Source: Deltaproteobacteria bacterium
Lineage (GTDB): Bacteria; Myxococcota_A; UBA9160; SMWR01
Direction of reading: 5' to 3'
DNA: 7,257 nt
Assembly (NCBI GenBank): GCA_029261905.1
Contig: JAJDAM010000460.1
Span: 1-7,257, forward strand
Below are positions 1-5,932 of this stretch, in pieces; the stretch's first letter is position 1; every line of letters starts with the position of its first letter. The position numbers were made by a program, and so were the translations under genes. The notes under the pieces are model-generated. The model was given only the letters and a program-made list of their open reading frames with translations. It did no database searches and was not told the DNA's origin.

Positions 1-1
1 C

Positions 2-247
2 GCGGGGATCGGCCCAGCGCGAGCGCAGGCGATCATCGATGAAAGAAGCCGAGGCCGCTATCTGCGGGTAGACGATCTCATGCGCGTGCGGGGCATCGGT
101 CCGAAAACGCTGGCCCGCCTTCGGGGAGAGCTGGTGGTGGAGAATCCTCCTGCGGAGGGCGGACCCGGAGCTCCTGTGGAGAACGGACGTCCTTCAGTAG
201 AATCCCAGGGATGCCGCACCAACGGCCAGGTGTCTGCCCCGGGTTGA
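2..247 (+). CDS. ComEA-type helix-hairpin-helix DNA-binding protein (3' fragment)
   Basis: The reading frame is open from the window edge and ends at TGA 245-247, leaving 81 codons of the C-terminus; the start lies upstream. Two helix-hairpin-helix signatures are visible: AGIGPARAQAII at residues 1-12 and RGIGPKTLARL at residues 30-40, joined by a segment with the typical 'DDL..V' pattern. This paired GIGP...A / GIGP.T...L arrangement is the hallmark of the ComEA C-terminal domain, which binds the DNA backbone without sequence specificity. In competent bacteria ComEA carries incoming DNA to the uptake channel, but many small ComEA-like proteins have no proven competence role. About 37 residues of Pro/Gly/Glu-rich, probably disordered tail follow the domain. 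Whether an N-terminal signal or membrane anchor exists cannot be seen. The family call is solid; the competence role is inference. Confidence 0.8.
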   Translation, partial: AGIGPARAQAIIDERSRGRYLRVDDLMRVRGIGPKTLARLRGELVVENPPAEGGPGAPVENGRPSVESQGCRTNGQVSAPG

Positions 248-253
248 GTCGGC

Positions 254-282
254 CGACGATCACGATGAGAAATCGTTCGTCG
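254..282 (+). other. Bulged stem-loop in the gap after the ComEA-like gene
   Basis: The left arm (CGACGA 254-259, bulge TC, ACGAT 262-266) pairs with the right arm (ATCGT 272-276, TCGTCG 277-282) around the 5-nt loop GAGAA. This gives 11 perfect base pairs with one 2-nt bulge, beginning 7 nt after the ComEA-like stop codon. No T-run follows, so it is not a canonical intrinsic terminator. It could be a weak or Rho-assisted 3' end, an mRNA-stabilising or processing hairpin, or chance in GC-rich DNA. The rest of the 248-354 gap shows no convincing promoter; the only other element is the Shine-Dalgarno of the next gene, GAAGGGA at 342-348. Confidence 0.4.
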
Positions 283-354
283 CAGAGCGGCGAATGCGCG
301 ATCAGTCGCTCCACCACTACGATGGAACCCGAAACGGAATAGAAGGGATCGCGC

Positions 355-1785
355 ATGAAGCTCGGACAAGCGATGCAACAGGCGCGGAGCTTCCTGTTGG
401 AGGGGATGTGGGATCCCGATATTCGTTCGAAGCCGCAATCGGGTGGCCGTGCGAGAGGATTGCTGAGCCCAGTCGTCGGACTGCTGCAGTTCGTCGTGAT
501 GGTTGCAGAGGGTTTCGTTCGCGACCAACTGCTGCTGCGCGCAACCGCGCTGAGCTACTTCACCGTGCTGTCACTGATCCCGATCATCGCGGTCGCGGTG
601 GCGATCGCGGGCGCGATCGGGATCGATAGTTCATTCGAGGAACAGATCGTCGAGAGCATCGCCGCTGGCGCACCGAAGACACAGGCGATGATCATCGACT
701 TGATTCGCAACGCGAGATTCAGCGCACTCGGCGGCATCGGCGCCGGCGTGCTGTTGATCACGACGATCATGGGCATCAGCAACATCGAAAAGGCGTTCAA
801 CTCGATCTGGGGTGTGACCCGTGCCCGGAGTCTGGGACGACGATTTCCCGACTACCTCGCGATCTTGTTGGTGGTGCCGTTGCTCGCGTCCGGGTTGTCG
901 ATCGCGACCGGACTGAAGAGCCAGTGGCTGGTGCAGGAACTGCTCGCGTTTCCTCTGTTCGAGCTGTTCTATGACGTTGGCCTGCGGCAGCTTCCGTGGC
1001 TGGTCCTGTCGCTGTCCTTCGCATTGATGTTCGCGTTTCTACCGAACACGACGGTGCGCTTCGGGTCGGCGCTACTGGGTGGCATGGTTTCGGGGATTCT
1101 CGTGTTGTGGGCGCAGGGGGCTTATGTCGGGTACAGCGTGGGTGTCGCCAAGGCCGACGTGCTGTTCGGGACATTCGCGCAGCTGCCGCTGCTGTTCATC
1201 TGGATCTACATCTTCTGGGCGATCGTATTGCTGGGCGCCGAGGTCGCATTTTCCCATCAACATCTGGCGTCGTACCGCCGCGAGGTGAAGGGCGCCCGGT
1301 CCAACCCAGCCGAACGCGAGGCGGCCGGCCTGCGCATCGCCGTCGAGGTTGCCGCGGCATTTCGAAATGCTGCAACACCGCCCACGTCCGATGATCTTTC
1401 TCGAACGTTGCGCCTGCCGGTACGAACCGTGCGCGACATCTCCGATCTTCTCGAGCGGGCGGGGATTCTCGCCGAGCGAACGACACCGGAAGGGGAGGCG
1501 CATACGCTCGGGCGGCCCGCCGAACTCATCCGGATTGTCGATGTCCTGAGGGCGCTTCGCGGCGAACGCGATCGCAACGGCGAAACCGATACTCGCGTCG
1601 AAGGTGTTCTCGCCGAGCTGAGTTCCGCCCTGAGCAACGGACCCGGTGGCAAATCGATCGCCGATCTGCTCGTCGGGGCCACGGGGCCAGTCACGGGGCC
1701 TGTCACAGGAGCTGTCACAGGAGCTGTCGCAGAACCGGCGAACGAAGAGAACCGCACGTCGGACCGTCACATCGGCGTCGTTTGA
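355..1785 (+). CDS. YihY/BrkB-family inner-membrane protein with winged-helix-like C-terminus
   Basis: This 476-residue protein begins at an ATG preceded by GAAGGGA (342-348) at 6-nt spacing. A short cytosolic N-terminus leads into the family signature RATALSYFTVLSLIP (residues 62-76). About six hydrophobic segments follow, near residues 66-90, 122-141, 166-186, 213-230, 235-260 and 272-298, including the conserved stretch around FLPNTTVRF (228-236). YihY/BrkB (UPF0761) proteins are polytopic inner-membrane proteins of unproven molecular function; the 'virulence factor BrkB' and 'ribonuclease BN' labels are historical. Residues 320-400 are soluble and resemble a winged helix: a helix, then DDLSRTLRLPVRTVRDISDL and LLERAGILA. 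Longer family members often carry such an extension, whereas E. coli YihY (about 290 residues) lacks it. The last 35 residues are low complexity with a four-fold T-G-P/A-V repeat. A 78-bp gap separates it from the next gene, so it is probably not in that operon. Confidence 0.92.
   Translation: MKLGQAMQQARSFLLEGMWDPDIRSKPQSGGRARGLLSPVVGLLQFVVMVAEGFVRDQLLLRATALSYFTVLSLIPIIAVAVAIAGAIGIDSSFEEQIVESIAAGAPKTQAMIIDLIRNARFSALGGIGAGVLLITTIMGISNIEKAFNSIWGVTRARSLGRRFPDYLAILLVVPLLASGLSIATGLKSQWLVQELLAFPLFELFYDVGLRQLPWLVLSLSFALMFAFLPNTTVRFGSALLGGMVSGILVLWAQGAYVGYSVGVAKADVLFGTFAQLPLLFIWIYIFWAIVLLGAEVAFSHQHLASYRREVKGARSNPAEREAAGLRIAVEVAAAFRNAATPPTSDDLSRTLRLPVRTVRDISDLLERAGILAERTTPEGEAHTLGRPAELIRIVDVLRALRGERDRNGETDTRVEGVLAELSSALSNGPGGKSIADLLVGATGPVTGPVTGAVTGAVAEPANEENRTSDRHIGVV
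1681..1728 (+). repeat. In-frame 12-bp tandem repeat, four copies
   Basis: Four contiguous 12-bp units occur: ACGGGGCCAGTC, ACGGGGCCTGTC, ACAGGAGCTGTC and ACAGGAGCTGTC. The last two are identical and the first two differ at one base. They encode TGPV, TGPV, TGAV, TGAV (residues 443-458 of the YihY/BrkB-family protein). A unit of 12 bp keeps the frame, so copy number could change by replication slippage without breaking the protein. Confidence 0.9.
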
Positions 1786-1807
1786 CCCGTTCCAGGCCCC
1801 ATCCTCA

Positions 1808-1836
1808 TTGACCGCCATCGGACCCGCCGGTAGCGT
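1808..1836 (+). promoter_or_regulatory. Candidate sigma70-like promoter for the desulfurase-mnmA-rnc-era operon
   Basis: TTGACC (1808-1813, five of six matches to the -35 consensus) is followed by a 17-bp spacer and TAGCGT (1831-1836, a weak -10 keeping the T, A and final T). Transcription would begin near 1842-1845, giving a leader of only about 20 nt before the ATG at 1864. The position in the 78-bp gap at the head of a tightly packed operon supports it. The weak -10 and GC-rich context keep the call tentative. Confidence 0.4.
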
Positions 1837-1863
1837 CACGAGCCCGCTCTTTCGAGTTTTTTG

Positions 1864-3006
1864 ATGCGTGTCTATCTCGATCACAACGCAACGACCCCGC
1901 TTCGAGACGAAGTCGTCGAGACGATGACGGGTGTGCTGCGTGACACGTTCGGCAATCCTTCGAGCACGCACGAAGAAGGGCAGGCGGCGCGGCGCGCGGT
2001 CGATCACGCCCGCGAATCCGTTGCCGCGCTATTGGGTGTCGGGGCAGGTGATGTGCTCTTTACCGGCGGGGCGACCGAGTCGAACAATACGGTGCTGCTC
2101 GGCATGCTACCGGCGCTGGCCGGTGACAAGCGTCATATCGTCAGTTCGGTCGGCGAACACCCTTCGGTAGAGGCACCGCTGGAAGTCCTGGAGCGTCGGG
2201 GCTGGCGGGTGACCCGTGTCGGGATCGATGCCGACGGGTTGCTGGACCCGGCAGAGGTGGCCGCATCGATCGAGCCCGACACCGCGCTGGTGTCGATCAT
2301 CTGGGCGAACAACGAAACCGGCGTGGTACAGCCGATCGCACGGATCGCAGAATTGGCGCGGGAGCGCGGCGTGCTGATGCACACCGACGCCACCCAGGCC
2401 GTCGGCAAGGTCTCCGTCGACATCGCCGACATGCCGGTCGACTTGCTCTCGTTGACCGGCCACAAGCTCAATGCGCCCAAAGGCATCGGTTGTCTGCTGG
2501 TGCGGGAGTCCATCGCCTTCTCAGGCATCCTGCACGGAGGCCCGCAGGAGCGGGGTCGCCGCGGTGGTACCGAAAATGTGGCCTGTATCGCCGGGTTGGG
2601 AGCCGCCTGTGAACTCGCGATCGGTGAACTGCCGGAGCGCGCAACGCTGTACGCACAGCTGCGGGATCGACTCTGGGACGGAATCGCTGCCAAGGTGCCG
2701 AATATCGCCCGAAACGGGTCTGAGACCCGCGTGTTGCCCAATACCCTGAACGTCGAGTTCGCCGGCGCGGCCGGTGAGCTGTTGCTGCAAGCACTCGATG
2801 TGGAAGGCGTCGCGGTTTCATCGGGCGCAGCCTGCCACTCCGGGTCGATCGAACCGTCCGCGGTCTTGGTGGCCATGGGTCGAACCCCCGAACAGGCGCG
2901 CGGATCACTGCGTTTGAGTGTTGGACACGGCAATGATGATTCGCAGATCGATCGGGTGCTGGCGATTTTGCCGGATCTCGTGCGACGCGCGCGCAGCGCG
3001 GAGTAG
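1864..3006 (+). CDS. nifS: Cysteine desulfurase, NifS/IscS class (group I)
   Basis: This pyridoxal-phosphate enzyme removes sulfur from L-cysteine, giving alanine and an enzyme-bound persulfide that is passed to Fe-S scaffolds or tRNA-thiolation enzymes in the cytoplasm. The 380-residue length is normal. Visible motifs are YLDHNATTP (4-12), the cofactor-phosphate region GGATESNN (68-75), His99 stacking on the ring, NNETG (149-153), HTDATQ (173-178) with Asp174 and Gln177, and the Schiff-base lysine in TGHK (Lys201). They continue with HGGPQERGRRGGTEN (224-238) and the catalytic cysteine in SSGAACHSG (Cys324). The spacing after that cysteine, leading into EPSAV, places it in group I, and the RRGGTEN form is more NifS-like than IscS-like. 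ATG 1864 is chosen; TTG 1861 directly before it is an alternative. The Shine-Dalgarno is poor (only GAG at 1854-1856). mnmA follows after 9 nt, which suggests a dedicated sulfur donor for tRNA thiolation. No nitrogenase gene is visible, so the nifS symbol denotes the family only. Confidence 0.96.
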   Translation: MRVYLDHNATTPLRDEVVETMTGVLRDTFGNPSSTHEEGQAARRAVDHARESVAALLGVGAGDVLFTGGATESNNTVLLGMLPALAGDKRHIVSSVGEHPSVEAPLEVLERRGWRVTRVGIDADGLLDPAEVAASIEPDTALVSIIWANNETGVVQPIARIAELARERGVLMHTDATQAVGKVSVDIADMPVDLLSLTGHKLNAPKGIGCLLVRESIAFSGILHGGPQERGRRGGTENVACIAGLGAACELAIGELPERATLYAQLRDRLWDGIAAKVPNIARNGSETRVLPNTLNVEFAGAAGELLLQALDVEGVAVSSGAACHSGSIEPSAVLVAMGRTPEQARGSLRLSVGHGNDDSQIDRVLAILPDLVRRARSAE

Positions 3007-3009
3007 GGG
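3005..3009 (+). promoter_or_regulatory. Shine-Dalgarno of mnmA (decides the start)
   Basis: AGGGG overlaps the stop codon TAG of the desulfurase gene and lies 6 nt before ATG 3016. The upstream in-frame TTG at 3010 immediately abuts this purine run and so has no room for a ribosome binding site. ATG 3016 is therefore the preferred mnmA start. Confidence 0.65.
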
Positions 3010-3015
3010 TTGACG

Positions 3016-4116
3016 ATGGGCGCCGAGAGCGACATCCAAACGGCTCCGCGCGTCGTTGCCGCGATGTCGGGCGGCGTCGACTCGTCGGTCGCGGCCGCAT
3101 TTCTGGTGGAACGCGGCTTCGATGTGATTGGGGTGACGCTCAATCTGGCGGGCGGCGCATCGCGATGCTGCTCGCTCGCCGACGCCGATGACGCGCGCGG
3201 TGTCGCGGGACGACTCGGGATCCGGTTCTACGTGGCCAACTATGCCGATCGGTTTCGGGCGGAGGTGATCGAGCCGTTTGCCGACGAGTATCTGGCCGGT
3301 CGCACCCCGATCCCCTGCGTCACGTGCAATTCCCGTTTCAAGTTCGACTACCTGCTCGAACGAGCCCGGGTCTTCGGCGCTGAAATGGTCGCGACGGGGC
3401 ACTATGCGCGCAAAGACATCGACCCCGAGACGGGTTTGGTTCGACTCCGTCGCGCACTGGATCAGCACAAGGACCAGACGTACTTCTTGTTCGAGCTCGG
3501 CCAGGCGCAGCTCGCCGCAATCGATTTCCCGCTCGGTGAATTGACCAAGGCCGAGGTCCGCGAGCGGGCTCGCAAGCTCGGTCTGCAGACGGCCGACAAG
3601 CCCGAGAGCCAGGAGATCTGCTTCGTACCCGACGGCGACTACGCGAGTGTGGTCGAACGGATTCGACCTGGAGCGCTGCCCGGCAAGGGGGAAGTCGTCG
3701 ACGCGGACGGTCGCGTCATCGGGAGCCACGACGGCATCCACCATTTCACGGTCGGGCAACGCAAAGGCCTGGGTGTCACTTCCGATGCACCACTGTACGT
3801 ACAATCACTCGATGCGACATCGAATCGCGTAGTGGTTGCAGGAGCTTCTGCGCTCGAATCGGGTGGGGCGATCATCGATGGGGTTTCGTGGATCAGCGGG
3901 AAGGCGCCGTCGGGCCCCGCGCGCGCCAGTGTTCGTGTGCGCTACGGCCACGTGGGTACCGATGCCGTGTTGGAGACGAGCGACGGGCAACGTCCCGGCC
4001 GCGTACACGTGCGATTCGATCAACCGGTGCGGGCGGTAGCCCCGGGCCAGGCAGCGGTGTTCTACGACGGCGACACGGTTCTCGGTGGTGGCTGGATTGC
4101 CGAGGCGCTGGCTTGA
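3016..4116 (+). CDS. mnmA: tRNA-specific 2-thiouridylase MnmA (TrmU)
   Basis: MnmA uses ATP to adenylate U34 of the tRNAs for Lys, Glu and Gln in the cytoplasm, then inserts sulfur to make 2-thiouridine, which supports accurate decoding. The 366 residues match the family length. The PP-loop SGGVDSS lies at 18-24. The first catalytic cysteine is Cys104 in CVTCN (101-105), followed by RFKFDYLL. ATGHYARK occupies 126-133, KDQTYFL 152-158, and the second catalytic cysteine is Cys202 in ESQEICFVPDGDY (197-209). The FTVGQRKGLG motif (244-253) opens the C-terminal beta-barrel region that holds the tRNA. A Cys pair at 51-52 and the CxxC at 101-104 mark a subtype I believe is common outside the E. coli lineage. 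The gene sits between the sulfur donor and rnc: its stop TGA (4114-4116) overlaps the TTG start of rnc, implying translational coupling. Confidence 0.97.
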   Translation: MGAESDIQTAPRVVAAMSGGVDSSVAAAFLVERGFDVIGVTLNLAGGASRCCSLADADDARGVAGRLGIRFYVANYADRFRAEVIEPFADEYLAGRTPIPCVTCNSRFKFDYLLERARVFGAEMVATGHYARKDIDPETGLVRLRRALDQHKDQTYFLFELGQAQLAAIDFPLGELTKAEVRERARKLGLQTADKPESQEICFVPDGDYASVVERIRPGALPGKGEVVDADGRVIGSHDGIHHFTVGQRKGLGVTSDAPLYVQSLDATSNRVVVAGASALESGGAIIDGVSWISGKAPSGPARASVRVRYGHVGTDAVLETSDGQRPGRVHVRFDQPVRAVAPGQAAVFYDGDTVLGGGWIAEALA

Positions 4117-4928
4117 CCGATCATGGCGACGAGTTCTCGGCGGACAGCGATCCGTACGAGGAGGGGGCGGCTGCCGACGTCGGTCGTGCGGTCGGGTATG
4201 TGTTCCGCGATCCGCATCTGATCGAGACGGCGTTGTCTCACTCTTCGTTCGCCCACGAAACAGACGGCAGCCGTGGAAACGAGCGGCTCGAGTTTCTGGG
4301 AGATGCGGTGTTGGATCTGGCGGTGGCGGACATCCTGTTCCGGGCACATCCGGATTGGGCGGAAGGGGAATTGACGCGTACCCGCGCGGGGCTGGTCAAT
4401 CAGCGCGCGTTGGCGACGAGAGCTCGGGCACTGGGATTGAACCAATGGCTGAAGCTCGGCCGGACGGAGCGGCGATCCGGTGGTTCCGAGAAGAATTCGA
4501 TTCTGGCCAATTGCTTCGAAGCGTTGGTCGGCGCGATTTTCCTCGATGGGGGGCTCGAGCCCACGATGCAGTTCGTCCAGCGAGAGTTCGCCGAGGGGCT
4601 GAGCAAAGGCGCGGTGCGCGACGCGAAGACACTGTTCCAGGAGTGGGCACACGCTCGCTTCGCCAAGACACCCGGCTACGAGACCGTGGCCGACTCGGGC
4701 ACCGACAACGACGACGAGCGATTCACGAGCGAAGTCTCGATCGACGCACAAACGTGGGGCCGCGGTGTTGGTCGGACCAAAAGGGCAGCCGAACGCAAGG
4801 CAGCCATCGAGGCGCTGGCTCGGCGATCGAACTCGGAGACGCCGGGTGACAGCTTGGACAAGGCTTCGGACCCCGTCTCGCATCCCGTCTCACATCCCGT
4901 CCCCCAGAACGCCGATGAACCCGAATGA
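4113..4928 (+). CDS. rnc: Ribonuclease III
   Basis: RNase III is a Mg-dependent endonuclease that cuts double-stranded RNA, releases rRNA precursors and processes some mRNAs. The chosen start is TTG 4113, sharing TTGA with the mnmA stop. The nearby ATG at 4123 is out of frame, and a later in-frame GTG at 4200 would cut into the catalytic domain. This gives 271 residues. The signature NERLEFLGD is at 56-64, with Glu57, Glu60 and Asp64 matching the metal-site residues E38, E41 and D45 of E. coli. The second acidic cluster reads ANCFEALVGA (132-141): Glu136 matches the essential E117, but Asn133 stands where E. coli has D114. The double-stranded-RNA-binding domain spans roughly 168-236 (KTLFQEWAH, then GRGVGRTKRAAERKAA). 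Residues 254-264 carry a short PVSH repeat in a tail longer than usual. The stop overlaps the era ATG (ATGA). Confidence 0.95.
   Translation: MTDHGDEFSADSDPYEEGAAADVGRAVGYVFRDPHLIETALSHSSFAHETDGSRGNERLEFLGDAVLDLAVADILFRAHPDWAEGELTRTRAGLVNQRALATRARALGLNQWLKLGRTERRSGGSEKNSILANCFEALVGAIFLDGGLEPTMQFVQREFAEGLSKGAVRDAKTLFQEWAHARFAKTPGYETVADSGTDNDDERFTSEVSIDAQTWGRGVGRTKRAAERKAAIEALARRSNSETPGDSLDKASDPVSHPVSHPVPQNADEPE
4872..4901 (+). repeat. In-frame 12-bp tandem repeat, two and a half copies
   Basis: CCCGTCTCGCAT and CCCGTCTCACAT (one mismatch) are followed by a half unit CCCGTC. They encode PVSH, PVSH, PV near the RNase III C-terminus (residues 254-263), beyond the RNA-binding domain. The unit length matches that of the repeat near the end of the YihY/BrkB-family gene. 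Confidence 0.8.
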
Positions 4929-5806
4929 CTGATCCGGCGTTTCGCGCGGGCGCCGTGGCGATTCTGGGGCGGCCGAACGCGGGCAAGTCGACGCTGCTCA
5001 ACTATCTGCTGGGCGAAAAACTGGCCATCGTGTCTGCGAAGCCTCAGACCACCCGGAGCCGGATTCTCGGCATCGTGACGCGCGAGCATTCCCAGATGCT
5101 GTTGTACGACACGCCTGGGATGCACGAGTCGACCAAGGCACTCAACGTCGCACTGAACGAAATGGTCGCCGAGGCCGCCCAGGATTGTGACCTGGCGCTG
5201 TTGCTGGTGGACCCCCATCTGGGCTGGGGAGAGGACCACGCGGAACTGGTTCGCCGCCTGAAAGATCGCAACTGCCCGGTCTCGATCGTCTCCACGAAGG
5301 CCGATATCGGCAATCGGGACGCATCTTCGCTGGTCGAGGCGGTTCCCACCGGAGAGCGCATCTGGTCGATATCGGCGCGGAGCGGCAAGGGTGTCGAGGA
5401 GCTGATCGCGCACATCTCGAGCCTGCTCCCGGAATCGCCGCCGTTGTTTCCAGAAGACCAGATCAGCGACCGGCCGATGCGCTTCCTGGTCGCGGAACTC
5501 GTGCGCGAGGCTGCGTTCGATGTACTGAGCCAGGAACTGCCGTACGCGCTGGCGGTCGAGGTGGTCGAATACGACGAAAATCGTGCCGATTTACTGAAGA
5601 TCCGGGCGGACTTGCTGGTAGAACGCGCATCGCAGAAGCAGATCGTGATCGGCAAGGGCGGCCAGACGATCAAGCGGATCGGAATCCGATCGCGCCACGA
5701 GGTGGAGAAACTGACCGGATCGAAGGTCCACCTCGACCTTTGGGTGAAAGTCGAGCCCAAGTGGTCGAAGCGACCCAAGCGTCTGAAATCGCTTGGCTAT
5801 TCATAG
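4925..5806 (+). CDS. era: GTPase Era, 30S ribosomal subunit assembly factor
   Basis: Era binds GTP and the 3' end of 16S rRNA and helps mature the 30S subunit in the cytoplasm. The 293 residues fit the family. The P-loop G1 is GRPNAGKS (15-22). The switch I region is KPQTTRSRILGI (39-50), and G3 is DTPGMHE (62-68). G4 reads STKAD (123-127) where Era normally has NKxD, and G5 is SARSGKG (150-156). The C-terminal KH domain contains VIGKGGQTIKRIG (241-253) and ends with the conserved VKVEPKW and LGY elements. The ATG at 4925 overlaps the rnc stop (ATGA) and the upstream Shine-Dalgarno is weak, so translation probably depends on coupling to rnc. The rnc-era pairing is widely conserved. This is the last gene of the operon. 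Confidence 0.97.
   Translation: MTDPAFRAGAVAILGRPNAGKSTLLNYLLGEKLAIVSAKPQTTRSRILGIVTREHSQMLLYDTPGMHESTKALNVALNEMVAEAAQDCDLALLLVDPHLGWGEDHAELVRRLKDRNCPVSIVSTKADIGNRDASSLVEAVPTGERIWSISARSGKGVEELIAHISSLLPESPPLFPEDQISDRPMRFLVAELVREAAFDVLSQELPYALAVEVVEYDENRADLLKIRADLLVERASQKQIVIGKGGQTIKRIGIRSRHEVEKLTGSKVHLDLWVKVEPKWSKRPKRLKSLGYS
5775..5796 (+). other. Perfect 7-bp stem-loop at the 3' end of era
   Basis: CCAAGCG (5775-5781) pairs exactly with CGCTTGG (5790-5796) around an 8-nt loop, ending 8 nt before the era stop codon. No T-run follows directly. It may contribute to 3'-end formation together with the weaker hairpin downstream, or it may be a by-product of the Lys/Arg-rich coding sequence. Confidence 0.35.
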
Positions 5807-5819
5807 AGAATCGCAGTGG

Positions 5820-5841
5820 GAAAGCGGGACGTTTCTTTTTT
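5820..5841 (+). terminator. Weak intrinsic terminator-like element after era
   Basis: AAGCG (5822-5826) pairs with CGTTT (5830-5834) over a 3-nt loop, with one G-T wobble. G5820-C5835 can extend the stem across a bulged A. Six Ts (5836-5841) follow at once. The geometry fits an intrinsic terminator placed 13 nt after the era stop, but the stem is short and A/T-rich, so efficiency would be low. Confidence 0.35.
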
Positions 5842-5867
5842 GAATCGGTGATTCGATCGTGTAGTCT
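5840..5867 (+). promoter_or_regulatory. Candidate promoter with embedded inverted repeat before the thiolase
   Basis: TTGAAT (5840-5845), a 16-bp spacer and TAGTCT (5862-5867) form a weak sigma70-like pair, about 65 nt upstream of the thiolase ATG. A perfect inverted repeat, GAATC-GGT-GATTC (5842-5854), covers part of the -35 box and the spacer. Such a placement would suit an operator for a repressor of acyl-CoA metabolism, though no regulator gene is in view. The remaining leader is pyrimidine-rich, and AGGAG (5923-5927) is the Shine-Dalgarno, 5 nt before ATG 5933. Confidence 0.3.
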
Positions 5868-5932
5868 GCCACTAGGAGAATTGTTTTCTGCGCCCCGCGG
5901 TCTTCCCCCCGAGTGCGCATTCAGGAGACCGT

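Noticed and set aside
1681..1728. Repeat as a CRISPR or mobile-element signature
   Set aside because: The units are 12 bp, contiguous without spacers and in coding frame. They are simple tandem repeats.
1838..1862. Intrinsic terminator ahead of the desulfurase (CTC/GAG pairing followed by a T-run)
   Set aside because: Only about 3 bp of stem can form before the T-run, too little to support a terminator call.
1861..1863. TTG as the desulfurase start
   Set aside because: The ATG next to it gives the usual N-terminus and is the more common start codon. The difference is one residue.
1072..2007. Long minus-strand open frame opposite the membrane-protein gene and the start of the desulfurase
   Set aside because: The product matches no family I know and is Arg-rich, and it lies wholly opposite confidently identified genes. 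It is a shadow frame expected in GC-rich DNA.
2133..3143. 336-codon minus-strand open frame opposite the desulfurase
   Set aside because: Low-complexity Ser/Arg/Pro composition and no recognisable domain. The plus strand here encodes an enzyme with every catalytic residue intact.
3888..4112. Upstream in-frame extension of rnc into mnmA
   Set aside because: The extra 75 codons overlap the mnmA C-terminus, are Arg/Gly-rich and have no counterpart in RNase III. The TTG at 4113 gives a normal N-terminus.
4062..4883. Minus-strand open frame opposite rnc
   Set aside because: No recognisable motif and full overlap with a well-supported RNase III gene.
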